Below are positions 54,795-64,000 of a DNA stretch of 64,000 nucleotides, piece by piece. The stretch lies in the NCBI GenBank assembly GCA_016721245.1, contig JADKIQ010000023.1, positions 58,482-122,481 of the forward strand, given 5' to 3'. The stretch is from Sphingobacteriales bacterium (lineage in GTDB: Bacteria > Bacteroidota > Bacteroidia > Chitinophagales > JADIYW01). The notes under the pieces are model-generated. The model ran no database searches, had not been told where the DNA came from, and worked only from the letters and a program-made list of their open reading frames with translations. The position numbers and the translations under genes were made by a program. The stretch's first letter is position 1. Each line of letters starts with the position of its first letter.

Positions 54795-55565
54795 GTGCAA
54801 CATGAATTAATCATCGCAGGTAAACAATTTTCCTCCCGTTTATTTTTGGGAACAGGAAAATTCGGTTCCCCTCAAATTATGCAGGAAGCCGTTGTCGCTT
54901 CCGGTACGCAGCTAGTAACGATGGCCTTAAAACGCATCGATTTAAAAACACAATCAGACAATATTCTTACGTATCTTAGAAATACTACTGTTGATTTACT
55001 GCCGAATACCAGCGGTGTGCGAACCGCCAAAGAAGCTGTTTTTGCTGCACAGGCGGCGCGGGAAGCATTACAAACCAACTGGATAAAACTGGAAATTCAT
55101 CCGGATCCGAGATATCTTTTGCCGGATGCCATCGAAACCTTAAAAGCAGCAGAAGAATTGGTGAAACTAGGTTTTATTGTATTGCCATACATTCATGCAG
55201 ATCCTGTTTTATGTAAACGCCTGGAAGAAGTGGGTACACAGGCGGTAATGCCTTTGGGTGCACCTATAGGCAGCAACAAAGGACTGGAAACAAAAGAATT
55301 TTTACGCATCATTATCGAACAAAGTAAAGTGCCTGTTATTGTAGATGCAGGCATCGGTGCACCCTCACATGCAGCACTTGCCATGGAGTTGGGGGCAGAT
55401 GCCGTATTGGTCAATACCGCTATTGCCGTTGCACAAAACCCGGTTCAGATGGCAGAAGCATTTAAACTGGCCGTCATTGCCGGACGAATGGCATTCGAAG
55501 CCAGACTGGCTAAAATATCTGATACGGCACAAGCCAGCAGCCCAATTTCTTCTTTGTTGGATTAA
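54795..55565 (+). CDS. thiG: Thiazole synthase ThiG
   Basis: Forms the thiazole phosphate ring from deoxyxylulose-5-phosphate, dehydroglycine and ThiS thiocarboxylate. A 256-residue barrel with [58 protein letters not shown] (Schiff-base Lys region), [14 protein letters not shown] and [20 protein letters not shown]. Starts at GTG (54795); the nearby ATG is out of frame. It is detached from the other thi genes by the second insert, has no TPP riboswitch in the 123-bp leader, and no thiH or thiF follows. Confidence 0.96.
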   Translation: MQHELIIAGKQFSSRLFLGTGKFGSPQIMQEAVVASGTQLVTMALKRIDLKTQSDNILTYLRNTTVDLLPNTSGVRTAKEAVFAAQAAREALQTNWIKLEIHPDPRYLLPDAIETLKAAEELVKLGFIVLPYIHADPVLCKRLEEVGTQAVMPLGAPIGSNKGLETKEFLRIIIEQSKVPVIVDAGIGAPSHAALAMELGADAVLVNTAIAVAQNPVQMAEAFKLAVIAGRMAFEARLAKISDTAQASSPISSLLD

Positions 55566-55568
55566 TAA

Positions 55569-55610
55569 CGTCATTGCGTTCCGAAACTTCGGAAGAAGTG
55601 AAGCAATCTG
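55569..55610. repeat. Dispersed repeat (GTCATTGCG...GAAGCAATCTG type)
   Basis: CGTCATTGCG at the left and GAAGCAATCTG at the right are the ends of a widespread REP-like repeat. In this copy the centre is the palindrome-like TTCCGAAACTTCGGAA (55579-55594), the inverse of the core upstream of tRNA-Ser. A fragment of the same repeat (TTCGCAATGACG) occurs near 57,050. Confidence 0.65.
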
Positions 55611-55678
55611 TTCAGAATTCTATAATGGTTATATTACATGTGATGTGAAAAATATTAACTTTATTTAAAACCAAACCT

Positions 55679-56958
55679 ATGTCACAACCATTAAAGTGTC
55701 CGCAATGTGGTGCCAGTGAAGCTAATTTATTACAGGATAATATCTATCAATGCAAGTTTTGCGGTTCCATCTATGAATACGGAGATGTAAAACCTGTTTT
55801 TGAAACCACCGTAAGGCCGCAGAAACCAATCTCATTTGATGACAAAAAGTTACAGGAAATTCCGTCTAAAATAATAAGATTTGTAATCATTGGTTTCGCA
55901 CTGATGATTTTTGGTTTTGCCGCGACAATTATTATTTCTGTTCTTACAAAAGAAAAACTTCCTCTTCTGTTCCCGCTAAATTATACAAAGACAATAATGA
56001 AACAAATAGCAGTTTCACCCTTGTAAATACAAAAGAAGGTCCGCAGGTCTGGACGATTTCCAGAAGAAATTCAGACGGATTAAAAGAAGTAAGTTATTTT
56101 CTGAATAAAATTGACGCGAAAGAAAATAAATTGATTGCATCGCAGCCGATTGGCAAAACCATTACCTGGGAACAAAGCCTGAAAGATGCATACAGAATGG
56201 AAGGGCTGAAGCCGATGGGAAATATCTGCTGGCTGATTTATGGCGAACAATTATTCGGATATGATGTAAATACACAGCAGGAAGTTCTTAATAATGAGTT
56301 GCTGGGGAAGCAGTTTAAGGAATTAAAAAATGGTATTGCCAACGTGGAGGATGTATACGATATGGATGGTTTTAAATTAACTACGAAAGATGGTTATACT
56401 TATTATTATGAGGCAGTTTTAAACAAACTATTTACAGAACAGCAGTATGAGGATAAATCAAGTCTTGAAAAAACGTTTACAGATAAAACGGAATATTGTT
56501 TTACAGATGAAGAACGCCAGCAGTTATATAAAATCACCAGAAAGGTTGGGGAAGTAATTAAAAAACCTTTATCGGCAAATATTGTTAGCAGTCTTGTGAA
56601 AGAGAACGGAGATTGGTATAAACGAGTATACAAAATAAGCTCCTTTGAAGAGTTTACTCAGGGTATAATTTATTTCAAAGCAAGTGTATTGTATTTTGAT
56701 GAAAACAACATAGTGCTGATTTATCAGAATGAATTGGGAGAGGATGCACCCATTATTCTTAAATGTCTGGATGCGGATAAAAAAGAAATATGGTCGAAGA
56801 CAGGAGAGGAAACTGCGTTGTTAAAACCCTTTTTAAAATCTACTAATTCAGTGAGCTTTTTAAATGGCAGTCAGCTGGCAATTATGCAGCCCTATCAGTT
56901 GGGTGTTTCTTTGAATATAGAAAATGGTGAAATCAACTGGTCATTTAAACCATATTAA
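55679..56958 (+). pseudogene. Zinc-ribbon membrane protein with C-terminal extracytoplasmic domain; one frameshift
   Basis: The N-terminal frame (55679-56026) has a zinc ribbon (CPQCGASEANLLQDNIYQCK, C-x2-C pairs) and one membrane span (IIRFVIIGFALMIFGFAATI). Near 55,955 an AAAAA run shifts the frame: the other frame continues TSSSVPAKLYKDNNETNSSF, then a beta-rich domain (VWTISRRNSDGLKEVSYFLN, MGNICWLIYGEQLFGYDVNT) to a stop at 56956-56958. Restored, it would be about 426 residues. The repeated KDGYTYYYE / QVLNN pattern suggests a beta-propeller-like receptor domain. Function unknown. Confidence 0.6.
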
Positions 56959-57118
56959 TAAAATTCGCCATTGAAAGTCTGCGGACATCTGTATTTCAAC
57001 TTGCTTCATGGATTAACCTGTTTCAGAATCCAAAAACCTGAAAAATGCGTTCGCAATGACGAAAAATGCGCTCCTATCGGCGCTTTATTTAATTACTAAC
57101 TACTAAATTCTAACAACT

Positions 57119-60100
57119 TTAATGTACATTAACTTTCGTTGAAGTGGCTTTGTCACCATCCAGCATCTGGATAATATAAATACCATCCGCCAGTTTGTTT
57201 TTGATGCTCAAATCAAAACGGTTGTACCCGCGAACGACTTGTTTGTTTTCCTGATGAACTAATTTTCCGGAAACTTCGTACACATTAAAACCAACCTGTT
57301 TGTCTTTGGTAGAATTTACCTCCACCACTACTTTTGGTTGTGTATAGAAAATATGCACGCCATTTACTTCATTACATTTTACCTGAATAAATGAATAAAT
57401 GGTTTGCTGATTATTATTATCAACTTCTATCAAACGATAGTAGCTGCTATTGGCATTTACAGAAGTATCTGTAATACTATAACTTCTTGCCTGATTGGAA
57501 AAGCCTGCGGCTAATACTACTGCAACCGGTGTGTAGTGTACACCATCTTCCGAACGCTGTACAATAAACTGTTTGCTGTTGAATTCACTGGCCGTTGTCC
57601 AGGAGATTCTGGAGATTCCGTCTTCCAGACAGGTACCGGTGAAGGAAGTTAATTCAACAGGTAAGGGATTTGGAGCTCCGCCGCCAAAACCGAAATTCGA
57701 GAATCCTGAAATTCCGCTGCGTGAAACAGTTGGAGTTCCTGTACTTCCTGTTGGTTGTAAATGCGTGCCCGGAGTTGTCCAGTTGCCAGCGCCTACTCTT
57801 TTTAATAAAGTCAACTGACATAAGTCTGTTACCGTGCTGAAATCTTCACCGGTGATAGATAATTTGTATACACCATCGCCTAACCTGCTTGCTTCCGGTG
57901 TGGCAATCCAATAACCTTCATCTTCTGTAGAAGTTACATCAAATGATGATGTACAACTTCCAACTGCAGGAATACCTGTTATTGGCAAGCCTGCCAATCC
58001 CATATTCACCGGATTGAAATTGACATCCAGATAACCACCAGTTGGATCCGAAGAATATTCAATCAGATATTTTCTGTTTTTCAACGTGCCGCTTTTATCT
58101 TCACCTAATGGGTATAAACCGCTTGCAATTCCGGAATTTGTTCCATCATACCATCTGCGCATATTTCCAATCACATAACCGTCAGTATAATCCAGTGTCC
58201 CTCTGTTGCTCACATCTTTACCTAATTCAACGCGATTGCTGCCGGTGATAATATGTCCGCTGTACATTCTCAATGCACTGTCTGCTCTTACAGAATTTGT
58301 CAAAGTAACTCTATCTGTAAGATTTGATTTTAATACATATAATGACTTAACAGTGGCAGGTAATCCTGAACCACTCACCATATTTCCGGGACTCACAAAG
58401 CCATAGCTCGCATTGGCATTAAACGTTCTGATATTTGTACGGATATTTCCGGCAGACGGATTGGCGGCTCCTACAGTAGGCTCTAAACCTGTGCCACCAC
58501 CTGCAACGGTAGTAATGCCAAATGGACTGCCATAGGTTAATCCGGCACCACTTAAAATGTTTACATTATTAGATGTATTGCCGGTAAATTTATAAATGAA
58601 ATCATTACTGTCCATATTCAGTATGGCAGGTGCATTTACATTCATAGTGCCTTTCAGTGTGAAGCTGCTGGTTAAATCTACATTGCCAGGTCCGGTTGAT
58701 GTTAAGCGTGCTTCATCTGCATTAATTTCTAAATTATTGTATTCTACTACTTTAGATGGACTTCCGTAATTTCCTCTTATTTGCTGACGATTGCCAAGTG
58801 CAATTGTACCATAAAATTCTATCGTACCGCCCGTAAGAGTATAAGGTGCATTTATGCCTTCTAATTCAGGGTTGGTATCTGTTCGTCTTCGTATTCTTAG
58901 TAAACCATTATCCATTATTAATCCGCCATTACCTGTAAAAAGAAGCTGCAGACCCTGTTCCACCTGTAAAGCAATCTACAATTGGAGTACCGGTAATAAT
59001 CAATGCAGAGTCGATTACGGTGGTTTGATTTAAGTTCTTAAATGTACCAGTGGTGTTATTGCCGCTGTATTTTACATACTTGTAATTATAAAACGCATTG
59101 TCAGAGCGCAATCTTTGATATTGATGATTTGTTCCGGTACCACCTAATTCAATAGTACCACCCGTAAGTACATATGGAAAACCGGAGCCGTCCATTCTTG
59201 GAATATCATCACCAGCACCAAATGGATCTGTTGAACTTCCTTTTACAATTTTATATAATGTACCTTGAGACATGTATAAAGTTCCGGTTGAGCCTTCAAT
59301 GTATTCATCTTCTGTTTCAATTACTTGTCCTTTTCTAATATCTAATTTTCCGCCTGTTGGGGTGATTGTTGTAGCATCTGTAACACCAAAAGAAACTGTT
59401 GGTGTTAATACAAGATTTTTATTCGCCAATCACGAAATAACAACTTTGGCATCGGCACTGGTTGATAAAGTGACATTTGGAGCATCACCTGTTTTCTGAT
59501 CAGCTTTTCCAATATACCAGAAAGTAGCAATCGGACTGAAGGATCTGTTTGATTTTGCTATAGCTTGTACGTTTCCTGTGTTTGCCGTTACTCCAGCTGC
59601 CGTATATGCTGCTCTGTCCCATTCATCATACAAACCATCCGGTGATGGATTTTCAAAGTGCTCCTTGTCTCGATTCGAATCCTGCTCCCGAACTATAAGT
59701 AGTTTCAATCAATGGCGTATGCCGTTGAATCCAAAATCCAAAGGCACCACCAGTACTGGCGGTTACTTTGCACTATTTCCAAGTTCCAAATCGTCACCTA
59801 GTTGTACATATGCACCATTTCCAACATTGAAGTTGATATATTGATTTCTGGTGGCGTTGGTTGCTGAAATATTTATAACTTGAGTAAGGTCAGGAGCTGT
59901 GCCGTCACCAATACCGTTGAATACAATAATTCCATTTTTAGCGGTACTTGCATTGGTTAAATTAGCAGTTGATGCAACTGTTAAGTCGCCTTTAATTCTT
60001 AAGATACCGGTATAACTTGCATTATTAGTGGCATTGAATGTAAAATTACCAGTATTGGTAATAGCCATGCTGCTGTCAATATTCATAGTCATATTGGTAG

Positions 60101-63100
60101 TAGTACTGCTGCTGCAAAATCTTAAAGCACCTGTTCCATTATGTATAACCTGACCTTTGACATTTAGAACGCCTGTAATAGCAGAATTTGAAAAATTGAT
60201 ATTATTTCCAAAGGTACTTTCAATAATCAATCTTCCTCCAATTGTTGTATTGAACCCTGATCCTGCATCTGCCATTCTTACATCAGATGTACCGCTTTTA
60301 AAGACCACATTTCCATGCGCAAGATTTTTTACAAAACCGGAAGGAAACAGACCCATTGCTCCTGAACCTGATGCTCTTTCAAACGACATATTTCCAAAGC
60401 AAGCTGTAAAACCGTTGTATGTATTTTCAGTAATATCATCTTTATCTTCAATAAATAAGAAACCTGCTGAATTTTGTAATTCAGTTAAAACAAAATTAGA
60501 TTTTGGATGGAAATTTTCTACACCATTCCAAACACTTGTACTTCGTGAAGAAGAGTTAGTATAGGCATAAATAAATGTTCCTGCACTGTCCACTTGCAAC
60601 GTTCCATTGATATTAAGTAAATTACTCATGTTCATTGTGCCACCTGTCTTTACTAATAATGTACCTGCGACTGTGCAAGGTCCGCTTGTCGTAGTTAATT
60701 GCGCGCCACTATATATTGTCAGATTGTTTACACTTCTGGAACCATTCGTGTTCATTGTTGCATACAAGTGAACATTTGGATTGCCAGTATTAGGGTATCC
60801 TAATCCGCCACCGCCTCCAGGTGCACTTAAAGAACCGCTGATTACTTGCATCCAATTGGCTGCGTTATTCCATAATAATCCTGTACCCGTTATAGAGTGC
60901 CAATCGCCGTTTACATAAGTAGTGATGTCAAACGGATTACTGGTTACACTTGTTAAAGAACCACTGGTTGCTGTTAAGGTAAGTCCTGTACCGGCAACTG
61001 TATGAACAACCGATGCATAAGTAGAAACACCACTAGATGGTGTTGCACTAATCGGGTCACCTGTCATAGTGCCTGTAGATGTTATACTGATGCTTGTCGC
61101 ATAATCTGCATCTGTTCTGTTGTATGCATCTGTCGCTCTAACACTTGGTGATGGTGACATAGTTGAACTGATAGAAGATGTTGATGGTTGCTGAACAAAT
61201 AATAATTTTGTTGCCGTAATTTCCACTCTGTTTCTGTCGTTGCCATTGCTATTATCAGATTGAGCAGCGCCGCCATCTGCTGCTGCAAATGTAGAACTGC
61301 TGCTGCCAGCTGTTTACACCGCTTACCTGGAAAACTAATTTTGTATTATCGATTACTTGTGTTTCTTCAAACGAAACCCTAAGATGTATAATTCTTTCAC
61401 CTGAACCAGCATTCTCAACATCAACTGCTGTAACATTGGTGCCACTCATTCCTGTAAATACTAATTCTGTACCAACTTTAGAAGCTGTTGCGATTACAGT
61501 TCCTGCTGAAGTAGTTAAAATTGCTGTTTTAATTTGTGCCAGTTGATTGGCCGCTAAATGATCTCTTACCGTAAATTTAATGCCGGTTAATATCGTGTTT
61601 AGTTTATCCGCATCTGTCAGGTCATTTCCACCATCCTGTATTTTTAATTTCATCGGTATCATTTTACCTGTTGTTGTACTTGTTGCATCTATGAAATTAA
61701 TGTAATCAGGATTGATGTTAAACTCTGGTGTAGTAGATGAATAACTTGGTGTATTATCAACAACATTAGACTCATTACTAGCTGCAGCTGTTATTGCAAT
61801 AACTCGTGCTGTGCCGGTACAACCTAAATAGGATGGTGTTACCGATAAATTTCCGGAAGTTGCACTGGTAGAAAAATCAATGGTAACTGAGTTGGAAGGC
61901 GCACCCGTAATAGTTGCACCACTTCCGGAATACGACCAGGCGTAACTTACGCCACTCACATTGCTTACTGTATATACAACGCCTGTCTGACCTAATGCAA
62001 CTGAAGTGCTGCTGGTTGTAAACGTTGGTTGTGCCGGTGTATTATTGGTGATCGTAATGCCAGATGATGTTGCTGTTGTCGGTGAAGCACAAGTTGCTGT
62101 GCTCGTCATTACACACGAAATAACACTGCCATCTGCTAAAGATGAATTAGAATAGGTGGTGCTGTTGGTGCCAACATTGCCGCCATTTAATTTCCATTGA
62201 TAGGATGGTGTGCCGCCATTTGTAGGTGTAGCAGTGAAAGTAAGTGCATTGCCAGTACAGGTTGGGTTTGCACCGGTAGTAATGGAAATACTGACAGATG
62301 GTGTTACCACTGCATTTACTGTCATGGTTATTCCACTTGAAGTTGCCGTTGGTGCTGTTGTACAGGTAGCACTCGTTGTCATTACACAGGTTATCACATC
62401 AGAGGTTGCTAATGTAGTACGGGTGCCATAAGTAGAAAGGTTGCAATATTGCTGCCGTTTAATTTCCATTGATAGGTTGGTGAGCCGCCGCCGTTAGTAG
62501 GTGTGGCTGTAAAGGTTACAGATGAACCGGCACAAGTTGGATTTGTACCTGTTGTAATAGCGATACTCACCGATGGTGTTGTTGCTGCTGTAACAGTTAT
62601 ATCACTTCCATTATCATTGCCACTTTGTGTTGCCGGTGTTTGATTCACCACTCGGACACGATAACCTGTTCCAGCAGCTTGTGCCGCAGGTATCGTTGCA
62701 GAAATAGGTGAAGTAGATGTTCCGCTGCTAATTAAATTACTGGTTGAATTTGCAGGAAAACTGCCACTCGCATCTGAAAGCTGTACAAAAAAGTCTCCTG
62801 TATAAGTTCCTGTAGATGTAAACGCCACACTGATTGCATTTCCTGATGCATTGCAAAACGGACCATAAGACGCAGTGGTTGTGGTGATGGTATTCGTACA
62901 AGAAATCGCGGTTAATCCTAATGTTCTTGCCATACTGGAACCACAGCCATTATCTGCTGTTACAGTTAAATTACCGGAAGTGGCTGATCCTGAAAAATCT
63001 ACCGTTGCTGATGTGCCACTTGGTGTAATGGTTGCACCCGTACCGGTATAAGACCAGGTATAACCACTGGCACCTGAAACTGCACTTATTGAGTAAGTAT

Positions 63101-64000
63101 ATCCTGTTTGTCCCTGACAGACGCTTGTTCCTCTATTGGTAATAGTTCCCGGTTGTGCCGGTACGTCATTAACTATATAGCGAGCCGAATCACTGGGAAC
63201 AGGACAACTGCCACTGGAATAAACAATACATCTGAAAAAACGGGTAGCTGCTGCTGATGAACTGGCCACTAACCTAGCGGATGTGTAGCCGCTATAAGTA
63301 AAAGTACCGGAAGTACCGGATGTGATATTTGCCCAACTGCCACCACCGATGCTGTCTTGCCATTGATAGGTAAGAGATGTACCTGTTGCCGCTACCGTAA
63401 AAGTGGTGTTAGTGGCTGTACAAGATGATTGTGGTGTAGTAGGTTGTGTGCCAATGGTTGGATTGGTACATGCTGATATTATGGTTTGTGTTCCACCTGC
63501 TGTTGTTGCTGATGCTTTAATGCCTGAAGAAAATGTAAGATCAGATGAACCAAGAGCATTAACACTAATCGTATTGCCACCACTGGCTGAACTGGCTGCT
63601 ATATCTGCTGTAATAAAAATATAACCAGTTGTTCCACCGGTAATCGTTTGTGAAGTAAACGAAGGAAATGTTTTAGAACCTGCAGCTCCGGGACTGCTTA
63701 AAGTACTTAGTGTTGCATCTAAGCCATCCAATGTGGCATCTGTAGAATAGCGAACTTTTAAATTGGTGATGTCTGCAGCATCATAAGCACCTGCAGTGGT
63801 GCAAGTCATGCCTGTTAAGTTTGGATTAAAACCAGAAACAGCATCAATTTTTATTTTATTTAAAATATGAGCTGTAGTGCTTTCATTTACATTGGCTGCT
63901 GCTACTTGTGTACCGTTGTCTGAAATATAAATCTTAGGTAAAGCATTTGCATATTCTATATCATCCAAATAAATATAAGCTGCATTTGATGCGCTACTTT
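57119..64000 (-). pseudogene. Giant secreted T9SS cargo protein, fragmented and cut by the window
   Basis: At least 2,290 codons on the minus strand; the 5' end is outside the window (frame open to base 64000 as SSASNAAYIYLDDIEYANAL). Repeated Ig/PKD-like modules (TYQWQDSIGGGSWANI, TYQWKLNGSN, SYQWKLNGGN) are followed by a beta-helix-like middle (LNINGTLQVDSAGTFIYAYT) and the type IX sorting domain at the end (GFNVYEVSGKLVHQENKQVV through GIYIIQMLDGDKATSTKVNV). Five frameshifts (about 62,445; 61,310; 59,760; 59,700; 58,940) and one in-frame TGA near 59,431 split it into six pieces. The protein text is otherwise continuous. Probably a surface adhesin. Confidence 0.75.

Noticed and set aside
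57119..63968. Six separate secreted proteins
   Set aside because: Consecutive frames continue the same Ig-like and beta-helix text across one-base joints, and only the last has a sorting domain and only the first (outside the window) can have a signal peptide. One broken gene explains all.

Overview
The window reads as chromosomal DNA of a Bacteroidota bacterium, probably from the Chitinophagales/Sphingobacteriia side (inference). Evidence seen in the sequence: a GldB gliding lipoprotein, a giant secreted protein with a type IX secretion C-terminal signal, a TonB receptor with a carboxypeptidase-like N-terminal domain, DUF4270 and FISUMP lipoproteins, and promoters of the TTG / TAnnTTTG type. 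Gene density is high. I see no transposase, phage module or CRISPR array.

Layout. 0-11 kb: housekeeping genes (obg, adk, a universal stress protein, serA, DUF2461, an Rrf2 regulator, an MBL hydrolase, gldB, nadE). 11-14.6 kb: a 1-bp frameshifted gene, then a secreted zinc metalloprotease broken by many single-base indels. 14.6-18.2 kb: a metal-handling group (HMA protein, Cys-rich lipoprotein with a heavy-metal-binding tail, TonB receptor, HYC_CC_PP-like protein). 18-33 kb: acyltransferase, lon, tRNA-Ser plus a rearranged pseudo-copy, acyl-CoA dehydrogenases, a heptose adenylyltransferase-like gene with a flippase-like membrane protein, panD, panC, a GT5-like protein, DUF4270, glmS. 33.3-39.4 kb: a ten-gene minus-strand run headed by an ECF sigma factor and a soluble zinc anti-sigma factor, followed by DM13, outer-membrane, YHS, DoxX, DinB, NRDE, ATP-grasp and GNAT genes. 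39.5-55.6 kb: a TPP-riboswitch thiamine locus (thiS, thiC, tenI, thiD, thiE, thiG) split twice by accessory DNA. The first insert holds a FISUMP lipoprotein between two probable remnants of a SIR2-like gene, plus a transglutaminase-like lipoprotein. The second holds a surface-glycan-type cassette (two GT-C-like proteins, two acyltransferase-3 proteins, two sugar epimerases). 55.7-64 kb: a frameshifted zinc-ribbon membrane protein and a giant T9SS cargo gene that is fragmented and runs off the window.

Two cross-cutting features stand out. First, sequence quality is uneven. A 200-bp homopolymer patch near 5.7 kb and clusters of homopolymer indels at 11.8-14.5, 16.5, 55.95 and 58.9-62.5 kb look like assembly or base-calling defects more than gene decay, whereas 18-55 kb is nearly clean. 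Second, short repeats shape gene ends: 7-bp-periodic leaders, in-frame heptamer and octamer tracts inside thi genes, and dispersed hairpin repeats that supply the stop and start codons between the two epimerases.

The strongest candidate for a little-described functional unit is the ECF-sigma / DM13 / YHS / DoxX operon. The best candidate for a biosynthetic novelty is the duplicated acyltransferase and glycosyltransferase cassette.
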